Positions 1-6,032 of a DNA stretch of 39,181 nt are shown here, piece after piece. Source of the DNA: Clostridiales bacterium 38-18 (GTDB lineage Bacteria; Bacillota; Clostridia; Peptostreptococcales; Acidaminobacteraceae); assembly GCA_001897605.1 (NCBI GenBank), contig MKTL01000015.1:1-39181 (forward strand), given 5' to 3'. Position 1 is the stretch's first letter. Each line of letters starts with the position of its first letter. A model generated the notes under the pieces. That model had not been told where the DNA came from, made no database searches, and was given only the letters and a program-made list of their open reading frames with translations. The translations under genes were made by a program, and so were the position numbers.

Positions 1-51
1 GATTTTTCTTAGCAGGTTTTTATGCCATGAAAATGGAATGGAGGTATTGAA

Positions 52-339
52 ATGAAAGGATTTCTTTCACAAAAGCAAGTTGAAACAATCAAAGAGCAGT
101 ATCCAGTTGGAACACGGATCGAGCTAATCCATATGGATGATCCCTATGGTCCAAATGAAGCAGGGACTCAGGGAACAGTTGAAGGCGTGGATGACGCTGG
201 CACCTTGCATATGCGATGGGACAACGGAAGAACGCTTGGCATTGTTCCGGGTGAGGATCAGTTCAAAGTGATTCCCAAGTCTCAAGAAGAGGTCATGGAG
301 AATGATCAAAAGCAAACTATGGGAGGGATGGGCATGTAA
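52..339 (+). CDS. DUF4314-domain protein
   Basis: This is a 95-residue soluble protein. Residues 1-75 match the DUF4314 pattern I know: an N-terminal stretch (KQVETIKEQYPVGTRIEL), an 'MDDPY' turn, and a G-T-x-G-x-V core followed by 'MRWDNGRTLGIVPGEDQF', an SH3-like small beta barrel. The tail is Gly/Met-rich. DUF4314 genes are typically found on conjugative and integrative elements and plasmids of Firmicutes; no biochemical function is established. The start ATG is preceded by GGAGG about 8 bases upstream. It is followed by an intrinsic terminator (434-483) and lies left of a recombinase-tail remnant and an rlmD-like tail, so it is probably cargo near the right end of an integrated element that begins outside the window. 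Family call is from recognition, not from a search. Confidence 0.8.
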   Translation: MKGFLSQKQVETIKEQYPVGTRIELIHMDDPYGPNEAGTQGTVEGVDDAGTLHMRWDNGRTLGIVPGEDQFKVIPKSQEEVMENDQKQTMGGMGM

Positions 340-433
340 AAAAATAGAACAAAAACGAGTAGATAACTGAATAGTAAAGGACATCGGTGTGCGGAATTCA
401 ATCCGTACATTTTTTATGTCTTGAATCCGTATG

Positions 434-483
434 AGGCCGGTTGAATTGCTGCTAAGCGCAGTGACTCTTCCGGCCTTTTTTTA
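434..483 (+). terminator. Intrinsic terminator after the DUF4314 gene
   Basis: AGGCCGG (434-440) pairs perfectly with CCGGCCT (470-476) and is followed by a run of T. An inner GC-rich stem (GCTGCTAAGCGCAG) strengthens the hairpin. An apparent reading frame starting at 431 runs through this hairpin, which argues that the next gene starts further downstream. Confidence 0.8.
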
Positions 484-523
484 TTGCTTAAAAGCTCATC
501 CCACCAGAAAAGGAGGCGAGGAG

Positions 524-715
524 GTGGAACATGTAAACATCAATGAAAAGTTTTTAAGGTATTTGAAAAGAAGTCACACAGGAGAAGGGAAGGCTGTACA
601 AAGTAAGTGCTTGGAAATGAAATTTCAAATGAGCGGTCGGAAAATCAGAGACATAGTCAACGCACTCAGGTGCGAAGGACACGCAATTTGCAGTGATGAC
701 GGCGGTTATTATTAA
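524..715 (+). CDS. Small phage/element-type protein, possible winged-helix
   Basis: This is a 63-residue protein if started at the GTG at 524, which has a strong AAAGGAGG site 7 bases upstream. The longer frame opening at 431 overlaps the preceding terminator and is unlikely. The central part (AVQSKCLEMKFQMSGRKIRDIVNALRCEGHAICSDDGGYY) resembles short phage and ICE proteins in which a predicted winged-helix reads 'x-S-G-R-x-I-R-x-I-V-N-x-L-R-x-x-G-x-x-I-C-S-x-x-x-G-Y-Y'. In related proteins this motif lies in replication or initiation-type DNA-binding proteins. Only the HTH-like part is present here. It sits with the DUF4314 gene and a recombinase remnant, which is consistent with mobile-element cargo. 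The function is inferred from motif shape only. Confidence 0.55.
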   Translation: MEHVNINEKFLRYLKRSHTGEGKAVQSKCLEMKFQMSGRKIRDIVNALRCEGHAICSDDGGYY

Positions 716-941
716 GCTATTCAATACGATTATAAAAATGGATCCTGCCGACTCGACAGTGTATTTGATCAAAACAAAAGCGGTTCTAATAGTAAACCTT
801 GGAGACAAAGAAGAGTTCAATGATGACGAGTTAACAAAGCAATTACTGAGTAAGGTGATTGATCGGATTGTCGTTATTGATGAAAAAACTGCGACAGTGT
901 ACTTCAAATCCGGTTTAATAATGGAAAAGACTTTATCATGA
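693..941 (+). pseudogene. Recombinase C-terminal tail remnant (possible)
   Basis: This reading frame (82 residues, GTG 693 or ATG 696) overlaps the end of the preceding gene and has no convincing ribosome binding site. Its second half reads 'FNDDELTKQLLSKVID' then 'RIVVIDEKTATVYFKSG' and 'EKTL'. That is the pattern at the extreme C-terminus of large serine recombinases, where an F-D-D-E-L-...-L-...-K-V-x-V segment is followed by a beta hairpin ending in 'x-V-x-F-K-S-G-x-x-x-E'. The first 40 residues do not look like recombinase and the resolvase catalytic domain is absent, so this is most likely a decayed end of an integrase gene. A genuine small unrelated protein cannot be excluded. An intrinsic-terminator-like hairpin follows at 968-998. 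Confidence 0.45.
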
Positions 942-967
942 CAATTGAATAATTGTTCAGAATAAAG

Positions 968-998
968 CTCTCAAACCACAACAAGTTTGAAAGTTTTA
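968..998 (+). terminator. Terminator-like hairpin
   Basis: CTCTCAAAC (968-976) can pair with GTTTGAAAG (985-993) with one mismatch, 8-nt loop, followed by TTTTATT. It would end transcription of the recombinase-tail remnant. Confidence 0.5.
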
Positions 999-1129
999 TT
1001 GCGCACAATTTTTACTGACTGGTAAAGTTGTAGCAGCACTACAGGTGCCGAACAGAAATGGCGTCCTCTTTGATCTTAAAAGAGCGGAAGTTAGGACTCG
1101 AAAAACGGATTATTGTGATCTGATTTTGA

Positions 1130-1231
1130 GAAGAATACCCCTCCGCCAAGGAACCAATGGGTCTATTCGACATCATTTTTGTCTACTCAAGGCACGTGGA
1201 GAGTGTAGTGTTGCTTATCAGAACAAAATAG
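1130..1231 (+). repeat. RlmD/RumA-like 3' tail, copy 1 (candidate attachment site)
   Basis: An open frame without a start codon ends in a stop at 1229-1231 and translates at its end to 'LFDIIFVYSRHVESVVLL' plus IRTK. The H-V-E-S-V-V-L-L segment preceded by F-x-x-S/T is the hallmark C-terminus of 23S rRNA m5U methyltransferases RlmD/RumA (usually ...VDMFPHTxHVETVVLL...). Bases 1142-1213 are closely similar to 2664-2735, including CATCATTTTTGTCTACTCAA followed by GGYACGTGGAG. Integrative elements with serine recombinases are known to insert at the 3' end of rumA. Recognition of the tail is fairly firm; the attachment-site role is inference. Confidence 0.6.
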
Positions 1232-1531
1232 TTGGTAGAATAATTGATTAAATTCTAAGTGAATATTTTTGTCTGTTTATTCTTATTTTGAAGGGAAGAA
1301 GAATGTTTACATTTTTATTGAAATACATTGAAAAATTTAACAATGTAAATCGCGTGATATAAACATTGATTTATGTGGTCAAATTGAATAATTTAGAAAT
1401 TATTGAACATGCTCTCTCAAATCGATTATCTCCATTTAAAATGAGATAATATAAAGAGTGAAAACAACCCTAATAAAGTTGTTCCGAATTTGTTTACTGT
1501 TGAAGTCAATCGTTAGAATTGCAGATGTAAA

Positions 1532-1564
1532 AAAGAAGCCTTATGGTTAAAGGCTTCTTTTTTT
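1532..1564. terminator. Bidirectional intrinsic terminator
   Basis: AAAGAAGCCTT (1532-1542) pairs with AAGGCTTCTTT (1550-1560) across a short loop, with A-runs on the left and T-runs on the right, so it works on both strands. It overlaps the stop codon of the minus-strand rhodanese gene and would end that operon. Confidence 0.8.
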
Positions 1565-1925
1565 AAAGTAATTCAATAGGATGATTCATACCTTTCCAAC
1601 CTTCTAAAGCGCAGGCTAGCTCAAAAGCTTCAAAACCGTTGGATAGTAGAATCAGTAAAGCTGTTTTGCCAAGTGTTGTTCCGGCAGTCCAATCATAGAC
1701 AATATATTTTTTGGTTCTGTCAAGTTCATCTAATCTACTTGCTAAATCCTTAGCAGGCATGGGAACGGCTCCTTTGATTTGGTCCTTTTTGATTTGGGGA
1801 GGAGCGTTTCGTACATCAAGAACAACGTAAGGTGCATCTTCTTTATCAAGATTATCCAGAACAGTAAAATGATCGATGTATAGGCTGAGGTAAGTTTCTA
1901 AAAGTTCAATTTTTTTTGTTTGCAT
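1563..1925 (-). CDS. Rhodanese-like domain protein lacking the active-site Cys
   Basis: This is a 120-residue single-domain rhodanese-fold protein started at the ATG at 1925, which has GGAG just upstream. It starts immediately after the marR stop at 1927, so the two are one operon with likely translational coupling. Rhodanese landmarks are 'YVVLDVRN' (motif around the conserved Asp/Arg), the 'IKGAVPMP' loop and the C-terminal 'GFEAFELACALEGWKGMNHPIE'. The expected active-site loop, which in close relatives reads Y-C-W-x-x-G-C-N-x-A, is here 'YDWTAGTTLGKTA', so both cysteines are replaced. Sulfur transfer through a persulfide is therefore unlikely; a binding, structural or redox-independent role is more plausible. 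A frame extending to 1970 overlaps marR and lacks a site for ribosome binding. Confidence 0.8.
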   Translation of the reverse strand: MQTKKIELLETYLSLYIDHFTVLDNLDKEDAPYVVLDVRNAPPQIKKDQIKGAVPMPAKDLASRLDELDRTKKYIVYDWTAGTTLGKTALLILLSNGFEAFELACALEGWKGMNHPIELL

Positions 1926-1926
1926 A

Positions 1927-2451
1927 TTAATTCTCCATTTCTTGAATATAGTGTTGAGTGCTATGTTCAATTTTTTTTAATAAGGTGGATAGCGTCTGTA
2001 AATCCTCTGCGGATAAACTTCCAAGGAGTTGGTTTACAATACTGAAGTTTTTGGGTAAAAAATCCAAGAGGATTTGATGGCCAGAATCAGTAAGGCAGAT
2101 AAAAAAAGCACGTTTATCTTCATTAGAAGAACTTTTAGTAATCCATCCTTTAGATTCCATTCCTTTTAAAAGTTTGCTCACGGTTGCTCTTGTAGCCCCT
2201 AATTTATCAGCGATGACAGAAGGCAATAGTGTGTGTTCCGGTGCTTGGTATAAAAACATCAGAACGATAAATCTTGATTCGCTTAAACCGTTTTTTTCTA
2301 GAAGTAGGTCATATTGTCGTTGCATATTACGATATGTCCATTGAAAGTCAATAAAAATTCTAACGATGTCAGTATTGATATCTGAATAGATATCTCGATG
2401 CAATTCTAGACGCTGATTATTAGGTCGATCTTTAAATGAAAAATTATACAT
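1927..2451 (-). CDS. MarR-family transcriptional regulator
   Basis: This is a 174-residue winged-helix repressor. The N-terminal helix (IDFQWTYRNMQRQYDLLLEKNGLS) is followed by the DNA-binding core 'LPSVIADKLGATRATVSKLLKGMESKGWI' and the wing 'SSSNEDKRAFFICLTDSGHQIL', whose D-x-R is the family signature. A C-terminal dimerisation helix follows (SAEDLQTLSTLLKKIEH). It is the first gene of a two-gene minus-strand operon with the Cys-less rhodanese protein. Start ATG at 2451 has AAAGGAA about 8 bases upstream. A sigma-A-type promoter and a 12-bp imperfect palindrome at the transcription start (2475-2525) suggest autorepression, as is common for MarR proteins sensing phenolics or oxidants. The ligand is unknown. 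The operon is bracketed by two RlmD-like tails and may be mobile cargo. Confidence 0.92.
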   Translation of the reverse strand: MYNFSFKDRPNNQRLELHRDIYSDINTDIVRIFIDFQWTYRNMQRQYDLLLEKNGLSESRFIVLMFLYQAPEHTLLPSVIADKLGATRATVSKLLKGMESKGWITKSSSNEDKRAFFICLTDSGHQILLDFLPKNFSIVNQLLGSLSAEDLQTLSTLLKKIEHSTQHYIQEMEN

Positions 2452-2474
2452 ATATCGTTTCCTTTGTAAAGTGA

Positions 2475-2525
2475 TTAGCTGGCTAACTATATTGTGAATG
2501 TAACATATTCTATTTGTGATGTCAA
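2475..2525 (-). promoter_or_regulatory. marR promoter with overlapping MarR-type operator
   Basis: Read on the minus strand: -35 TTGACA (2525-2520), a 17-bp spacer, -10 TACATT (2502-2497). The near-palindrome TTAGCTGGCTAA lies at 2475-2486, from about +4 to +15 relative to the predicted start. TTAGCnnGCTAA is the typical core of MarR/SlyA operators, so binding there would block the promoter of the regulator's own operon. Confidence 0.75.
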
Positions 2526-2660
2526 GTGTTGAACAAAAACGGTTACAATACTCAACATCCGTTGAGATATGGTACTACATTGACTAGCTTATGATTTAAA
2601 AAAAGTAACGCTAGGCCTTCAATTAATTCGAGATTAGTAATCTGTTTTCGAGAACAGTAA

Positions 2661-2753
2661 CCTTCCACCAAGGAACCACTGTGTAATCAGCCCATCATTT
2701 TTGTCTACTCAAGGTACGTGGAGTGTGTGGTGTTGATGTCAAGAGTGAAGTAA
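2661..2753 (+). repeat. RlmD/RumA-like 3' tail, copy 2 (candidate attachment site)
   Basis: An open frame with no start ends at TAA 2751-2753 and translates to 'NQPIIFVYSRYVECVVLMSR' then VK. This aligns with the RlmD C-terminus (QPVDMFPHTxHVETVVLMSRV-K), with one residue fewer between QP and F. It is nearly identical to copy 1 (1130-1231) over the core but has a different last few codons. The two copies bracket the marR/rhodanese operon. No upstream part of rlmD is present in the window. Confidence 0.65.
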
Positions 2754-2863
2754 TTGTTGAAAGAGACTTACTAGTATCTTCAGCGGTTAATTTAACTGAC
2801 TAATGAATTACTTGAAAACCTTATAAGATGAGAATGCTAAGTTTAATTTAAGGAGAACCAATT

Positions 2864-3265
2864 ATGAAATTAAAGCGTTTTGCGGTGAAACTATTTTGCA
2901 TCTTACTATTGTCTGTGACCTTAACGGGCTGTAGTGACAGAGAGGCAGAGGTGTCAGGAACTACAGTGAAGTTTGAAAGTGACAGAGATTCTGATATTAC
3001 AGAAGCTACAGAAAATATCGAAGTACTTATAACTACTGGAACCGTCGATAACGTGGAATGGGGCGATTACTTGCATCTCAATATCACCACTGATAGTGGT
3101 AATTCCTTGAGTTTCTTTGTTCTAAAAGAGGTTATGGAAAATCCAGAAACACTGAAAAAGGGACAACGCGTGACAGTTACTTATGAAAATCGCAAACAAA
3201 TGATGAACCCGCCTGGAGAAGAAATTGAGTTTTTAGAGCTTCTTAGCGTAACAGTAGAGCAGTAA
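2864..3265 (+). CDS. Predicted lipoprotein, DUF-type
   Basis: This is a 133-residue exported lipoprotein. A basic N-terminus (MKLKRFAVK) and a hydrophobic stretch lead to the lipobox 'LTGC', with Cys 23 as the predicted lipidated residue. The mature part starts with a charged linker and is followed by a compact beta-rich domain from about residue 48 ('IEVLITTGTVDNVEWGDYLHL' ... 'GQRVTVTYENRKQMM') that looks like a small OB-like or DUF3221-like barrel. I cannot name it firmly. A good AAGGAGAA site precedes the ATG. It stands alone, 110 bases right of the second RlmD-like tail. A role in the membrane-wall zone is inferred from the lipobox only. Confidence 0.75.
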   Translation: MKLKRFAVKLFCILLLSVTLTGCSDREAEVSGTTVKFESDRDSDITEATENIEVLITTGTVDNVEWGDYLHLNITTDSGNSLSFFVLKEVMENPETLKKGQRVTVTYENRKQMMNPPGEEIEFLELLSVTVEQ

Positions 3266-3396
3266 TATTAATTGGTGTATCATGAATATATTCCCATGAA
3301 CGAGCAAAATGAAAGCACTCCAGGAACGTAATTACTTGTATATAGAACTTGCGAAAAACTAAAAATCCAGTTGAGTCAAGCACAACTATTAAGTTA

Positions 3397-3424
3397 TTGT
3401 ATTTACAAGTGCTCATGGTATGAT
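3397..3424 (+). promoter_or_regulatory. Predicted promoter of the XRE-TPR gene
   Basis: TTGTAT (3397-3402) and TATGAT (3419-3424) are separated by 16 bp, 30 bases before the start codon of the XRE-TPR gene. Confidence 0.45.
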
Positions 3425-3453
3425 TTAATAAAATAAGCCATCGGGAGGGTGCT

Positions 3454-4085
3454 ATGTTATACTTAGCAGAGAATATTAAGAAATATCGCATGTTGAAGAA
3501 TTTTACACAGGAAGATTTGGCGGAATATTTAGGGATAACGCCTCAGAGTGTTTCTAAATGGGAACGTGGGGAGTCTTATCCGGACATAACACTTTTACCT
3601 GCATTGGCTAACATTTTTGAAACCAGCATAGATTTATTGGTTGGGATGGATGATATTCGAGCTAAGAAAACGAGATTTGAAATTCATAAAAAAGCCGTTG
3701 ATCATCAAAGAAAAGAAGAGTATGAGATGGCTGAAAAAGTATATCGAGATGCACTTTTGATTTATCCCAATAAGCCTGGCATGATATTAGGACTTGCCAG
3801 TACACTTGCACTAAAGGGAGAAACACATGAAGCAATCGAGTTAATGGAAAGAGGATTGCCAATTTCCATAAACGAAAAACAAAAATCTACCATTCGTGCA
3901 CTCTGTGTTTTCTTTATTTGAAGGCGGGATATGAAGATAAAGCTTATAAGTTGTCTTCAGAGCTACCTCATACAAGAGAAAGTCGAGAGGTCATACAGCC
4001 ACTGATTCAACAAGGGTTAGCTGAAAACGAAATCAATAGGAATATTAAGCATATTTTACTTGGAGATGGAAAAGGCATTTGGTAA
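3454..4085 (+). pseudogene. XRE-family regulator with TPR region, frameshifted
   Basis: The intact first frame (3454-3921) encodes an N-terminal Cro/C1-type HTH, 'FTQEDLAEYLGITPQSVSKW' followed by ERGESYPDITLLPALANIF. A helical TPR-like part follows (residues 85-150: 'EEYEMAEKVYRDALLIYPNK', 'GETHEAIELMERGL'). It hits TGA at 3919. The coding sense continues directly in another frame as 'LKAGYEDKAYKLSSEL' through 'NIKHILLGDGKGIW', stop at 4083-4085. A single missing T in the T-rich run near 3911-3916 would restore 'ALCVFFYLKAGYEDK...'. The family (HTH plus about 130 residues of helical repeats) is common in Clostridia. It may be a real frameshift mutation or a homopolymer sequencing error. GGGAGGG precedes the ATG. 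Confidence 0.85.
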
Positions 4086-4187
4086 TTAAATATATATGGT
4101 TACAAACACAGTTTAAAACTACTGAATAATGTCATTGATTAATTTCATTTAACAAAACTATTACTTAAAGTGACTGCTTGATTGCAT

Positions 4188-4226
4188 CGCTTAAAGCCAT
4201 TACTTAAAGCCATTACTTAAAGCCAC
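4188..4226 (+). repeat. Short tandem repeat, 13-bp unit
   Basis: About three copies of ACTTAAAGCCATT (variants) lie between the frameshifted XRE-TPR gene and the next XRE gene. A related TTACTTAAAG occurs at about 4161-4170. Confidence 0.6.
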
Positions 4227-4240
4227 TCTTTAAGCCAATG

Positions 4241-4298
4241 TCAAAAGACTTTTACACACAATTCCAGTCTCATTTAGCCGCGTGTAAAAGACCTTTGA
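4241..4298. other. Long imperfect inverted repeat upstream of XRE gene
   Basis: TCAAAAGACTTTTACACAC (4241-4259) and GCGTGTAAAAGACCTTTGA (4280-4298) pair at 16 of 19 positions around a 20-nt loop. There is no T-run afterwards, so it is not a standard terminator. It lies 50 bases before the start of the XRE-membrane gene and could be an operator or an mRNA structure. Confidence 0.5.
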
Positions 4299-4350
4299 TA
4301 GACGTATAGGTCAAATTTGATTAAGGTGAAAGAGAAAAGGAGATGAAAAT

Positions 4351-4926
4351 ATGGAACTTGGAAAACAGATCAAAAAATATCGTAATGAGTTATCCTTATC
4401 TCAAGAAACACTGGCAGATAAAGTCTATGTTTCAAGACAAACCATTTCCAATTGGGAAAATGATAAGAGCTATCCGGATGTTAACAGTCTTGTCCTTCTG
4501 AGCGAAGTATTTCAGATTTCCTTAGATCAATTAATCAAAGGAGATATTGCGTATATGAAAGAGCAAATTAAACTGGAAGACAGAAAAGAATTTGAAAAAT
4601 TAGCTCAGGTATTTGGCATTTTGTTTGTTGCGGTTGTGGTAACGCCCATTCCACTGATTCATTTATTTAAGTATGTGGGCGTAGGCATTTGGGTTGTTCT
4701 AGCAGGCTTGGCTTTATATGTTTCAATCCTAGTAGAAAAGAAGAAAAAACAATTCGATGTACAAACTTACAAAGAGATTATCGCATTTACTGAAGGTGCC
4801 AGACTAGATGAAATTTCAAAAGCTAGAGAAGAGGGGAAAAGACCTTATCAAAAGATTTTTCTGGCATTTTTAGCGGGTATGCTAACACTGATCATAGCGA
4901 TCGTATTCGTTTGGTTACTTAAATAA
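4351..4926 (+). CDS. XRE-family HTH protein with C-terminal membrane segments
   Basis: This is a 191-residue protein. Residues 1-65 form a Cro/C1-type HTH ('LSLSQETLADKVYVSRQTIS' NWENDKSYPDVNSLVLLSEVF). Two hydrophobic segments follow at about 87-105 and 108-127 (FGILFVAVVVTPIPLIHLF, VGIWVVLAGLALYVSILV), a charged cytoplasmic part with 'FTEGARLDEISKAREEGKRP', and a last membrane helix (AFLAGMLTLIIAIVFVWLL). This is the 'helix-turn-helix domain-containing membrane protein' type widespread in Firmicutes, thought to link membrane state or peptide stress to transcription. RBS AAAGGAGATG is close to the ATG. A degenerate copy of its last third occurs at 12330-12500, which shows the gene has been duplicated or transposed. 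Confidence 0.88.
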   Translation: MELGKQIKKYRNELSLSQETLADKVYVSRQTISNWENDKSYPDVNSLVLLSEVFQISLDQLIKGDIAYMKEQIKLEDRKEFEKLAQVFGILFVAVVVTPIPLIHLFKYVGVGIWVVLAGLALYVSILVEKKKKQFDVQTYKEIIAFTEGARLDEISKAREEGKRPYQKIFLAFLAGMLTLIIAIVFVWLLK

Positions 4927-5047
4927 GAGTAAGAATTTATTCACAGAAATAGAAGTGGCGCGATTGAAGAATAAGTACGTTTAGAATGTCTTATCAAAAA
5001 GAATAACATATATGGATGAGTTCAAAAGATAAGTTGTTTCAGAATTC

Positions 5048-5463
5048 GCAAAAGGTAAAATCCAAAAGAAATTTTTGATGCAGCAGAATTTGAATATGAG
5101 CTTTTGGGTGAACTAAGAATTTATAGTGCAACTACTCGTTGGAAGAAGGCTTATGAGGAAAAAGGTGTAATGGAATTGCGTGATACTCGAAAAGAAAATT
5201 TAAGTCGCCCATTAGAACGTGAAGTGTCTAAAGATGATATCATATGCCGTCAATAGTCAAGCACAGTGTGACAAACGAAATACGGACGTACCATTTATCA
5301 CAGTCGCTTAAAATTGATCAAGTTTTAGACACATTAGATATAATAAAAAAATCGTGTCATGACAAATTCCATAGCAAACATATATTCATTCAGATCAAGG
5401 TGTTCACTACTCTAGTCCGAAGTTTCAAGCGAAGCTTAATGAAATACGTCTTGAACAATCAAG
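5048..5463 (+). mobile_element. Decayed IS3-family transposase (IS150/IS1223-like)
   Basis: Three reading-frame pieces of an IS3-type OrfA/OrfB survive. (1) 5059-5256, without a start codon: 'NPKEIFDAAEFEYELLGEL', 'TTRWKKAYEEKGVMELRDTR' and 'SRPLEREVSKDDII', the C-terminal half of OrfA. (2) 5262-5380: 'TNEIRTYHLSQSLKIDQVLD' TLDIIKK, from the DDE domain of OrfB. (3) in another frame from 5387: 'HSDQGVHYSSPKFQAKLNEI' RLEQS, with the second catalytic Asp of the DDE triad. The first DDE Asp and the final Glu are missing, and a large internal deletion joins OrfA to OrfB. The apparent 139-residue frame at 5244-5663 is a chance product of this decay. No terminal inverted repeats could be identified. 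Confidence 0.85.
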
Positions 5464-5802
5464 GTTTCTTAAGGGCAAGTGTTTTTTCAACATTAGCAGG
5501 ACTCTTAAATGCAAATGGCGTTAAATCTATCTTTCAAGATGAAGATTTCAGATTTTTCCAGGATAATCTTTTAAATGTTAATGGTATAGAACTAATGAAA
5601 TCAAATTTCGACATGTTAATGATGTTGCAATTTGATTTTTTTTGTAAGTCATTATTCTACTGACAAGTCAATAGAAAATTCGACCTATATTTAGTTGTTA
5701 AAGTGTAATAATGCGACCTCTAAGTGCAAAAGCAATATAAATAATAAACAAATGTTATACTGAGAACAAGAGTTTTTGAAACAAAGGAGTGTGAAGGGAT
5801 TA

Positions 5803-6018
5803 ATGAACATTCGTAGACATGAGGATTTGCCATTGTCTGCACCAAATGCACAGGGTAATGTATGGCCTAAGCAGTTTTGTCCCGCTTTTGAGCCTAGAAG
5901 AAACACACCAGATGGCCTTCGCCAATGCTGGTATTGCCAGTGTGCGGATTTTCATATTGATAAACCAAAGGCTTTGGAAGTAGGCGTATGCTACTGGCCA
6001 GAGAAGAAAACAAAATAG
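5803..6018 (+). CDS. Small Cys-containing conserved protein of unknown function
   Basis: This is a 71-residue soluble protein. The start ATG at 5803 was chosen; AAAGGAG lies 13 bases upstream, and a TTG 27 bases earlier has no site. The sequence carries 'RRHEDLPLSAPNAQGNVWPKQ' and then a Cys pattern: C-x-(about 15)-'LRQCWYCQCADFHIDKPKAL' and a final 'GVCYWPEKK'. The closely spaced Cys residues (CWYCQC) plus two outer ones could bind a metal or an iron-sulfur centre. I recognise the pattern as that of small clostridial hypothetical proteins but know no function. Its stop codon TAG is part of the TAGGAG ribosome binding site of the next gene (SLH protein), so the two are probably cotranscribed and coupled. 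Confidence 0.7.
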   Translation: MNIRRHEDLPLSAPNAQGNVWPKQFCPAFEPRRNTPDGLRQCWYCQCADFHIDKPKALEVGVCYWPEKKTK

Positions 6019-6032
6019 GAGATATTGGTATT

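Larger units (their letters stand above)
942..1562. other. Gene-poor stretch
   Basis: Apart from the hairpin at 968-998, the RlmD-like tail at 1130-1231 and the terminator at 1532-1564, I see no supported gene here. A frame at 1045-1251 has no ribosome binding site and runs through the RlmD-like tail in another frame. The stretch 1260-1500 is very AT-rich and holds one small inverted repeat (TTATCTC / GAGATAA, about 1427-1449). Confidence 0.5.

Noticed and set aside
431-523. N-terminal extension of the small phage-type protein
   Set aside because: It overlaps a strong intrinsic terminator (434-483), and the GTG at 524 has a strong ribosome site.
1045-1251. A 68-residue frame
   Set aside because: It has no ribosome binding site, no recognisable family, and runs out of frame through the RlmD-like tail.
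4188-4226. CRISPR-like repeat
   Set aside because: Repeats are 13 bp, directly adjacent with no spacers, and no cas genes are present; simple tandem repeat. The same applies to 39013-39094.
5244-5663. A 139-residue frame
   Set aside because: It is a composite of decayed IS3 transposase frames; the real coding sense switches frame at about 5387.
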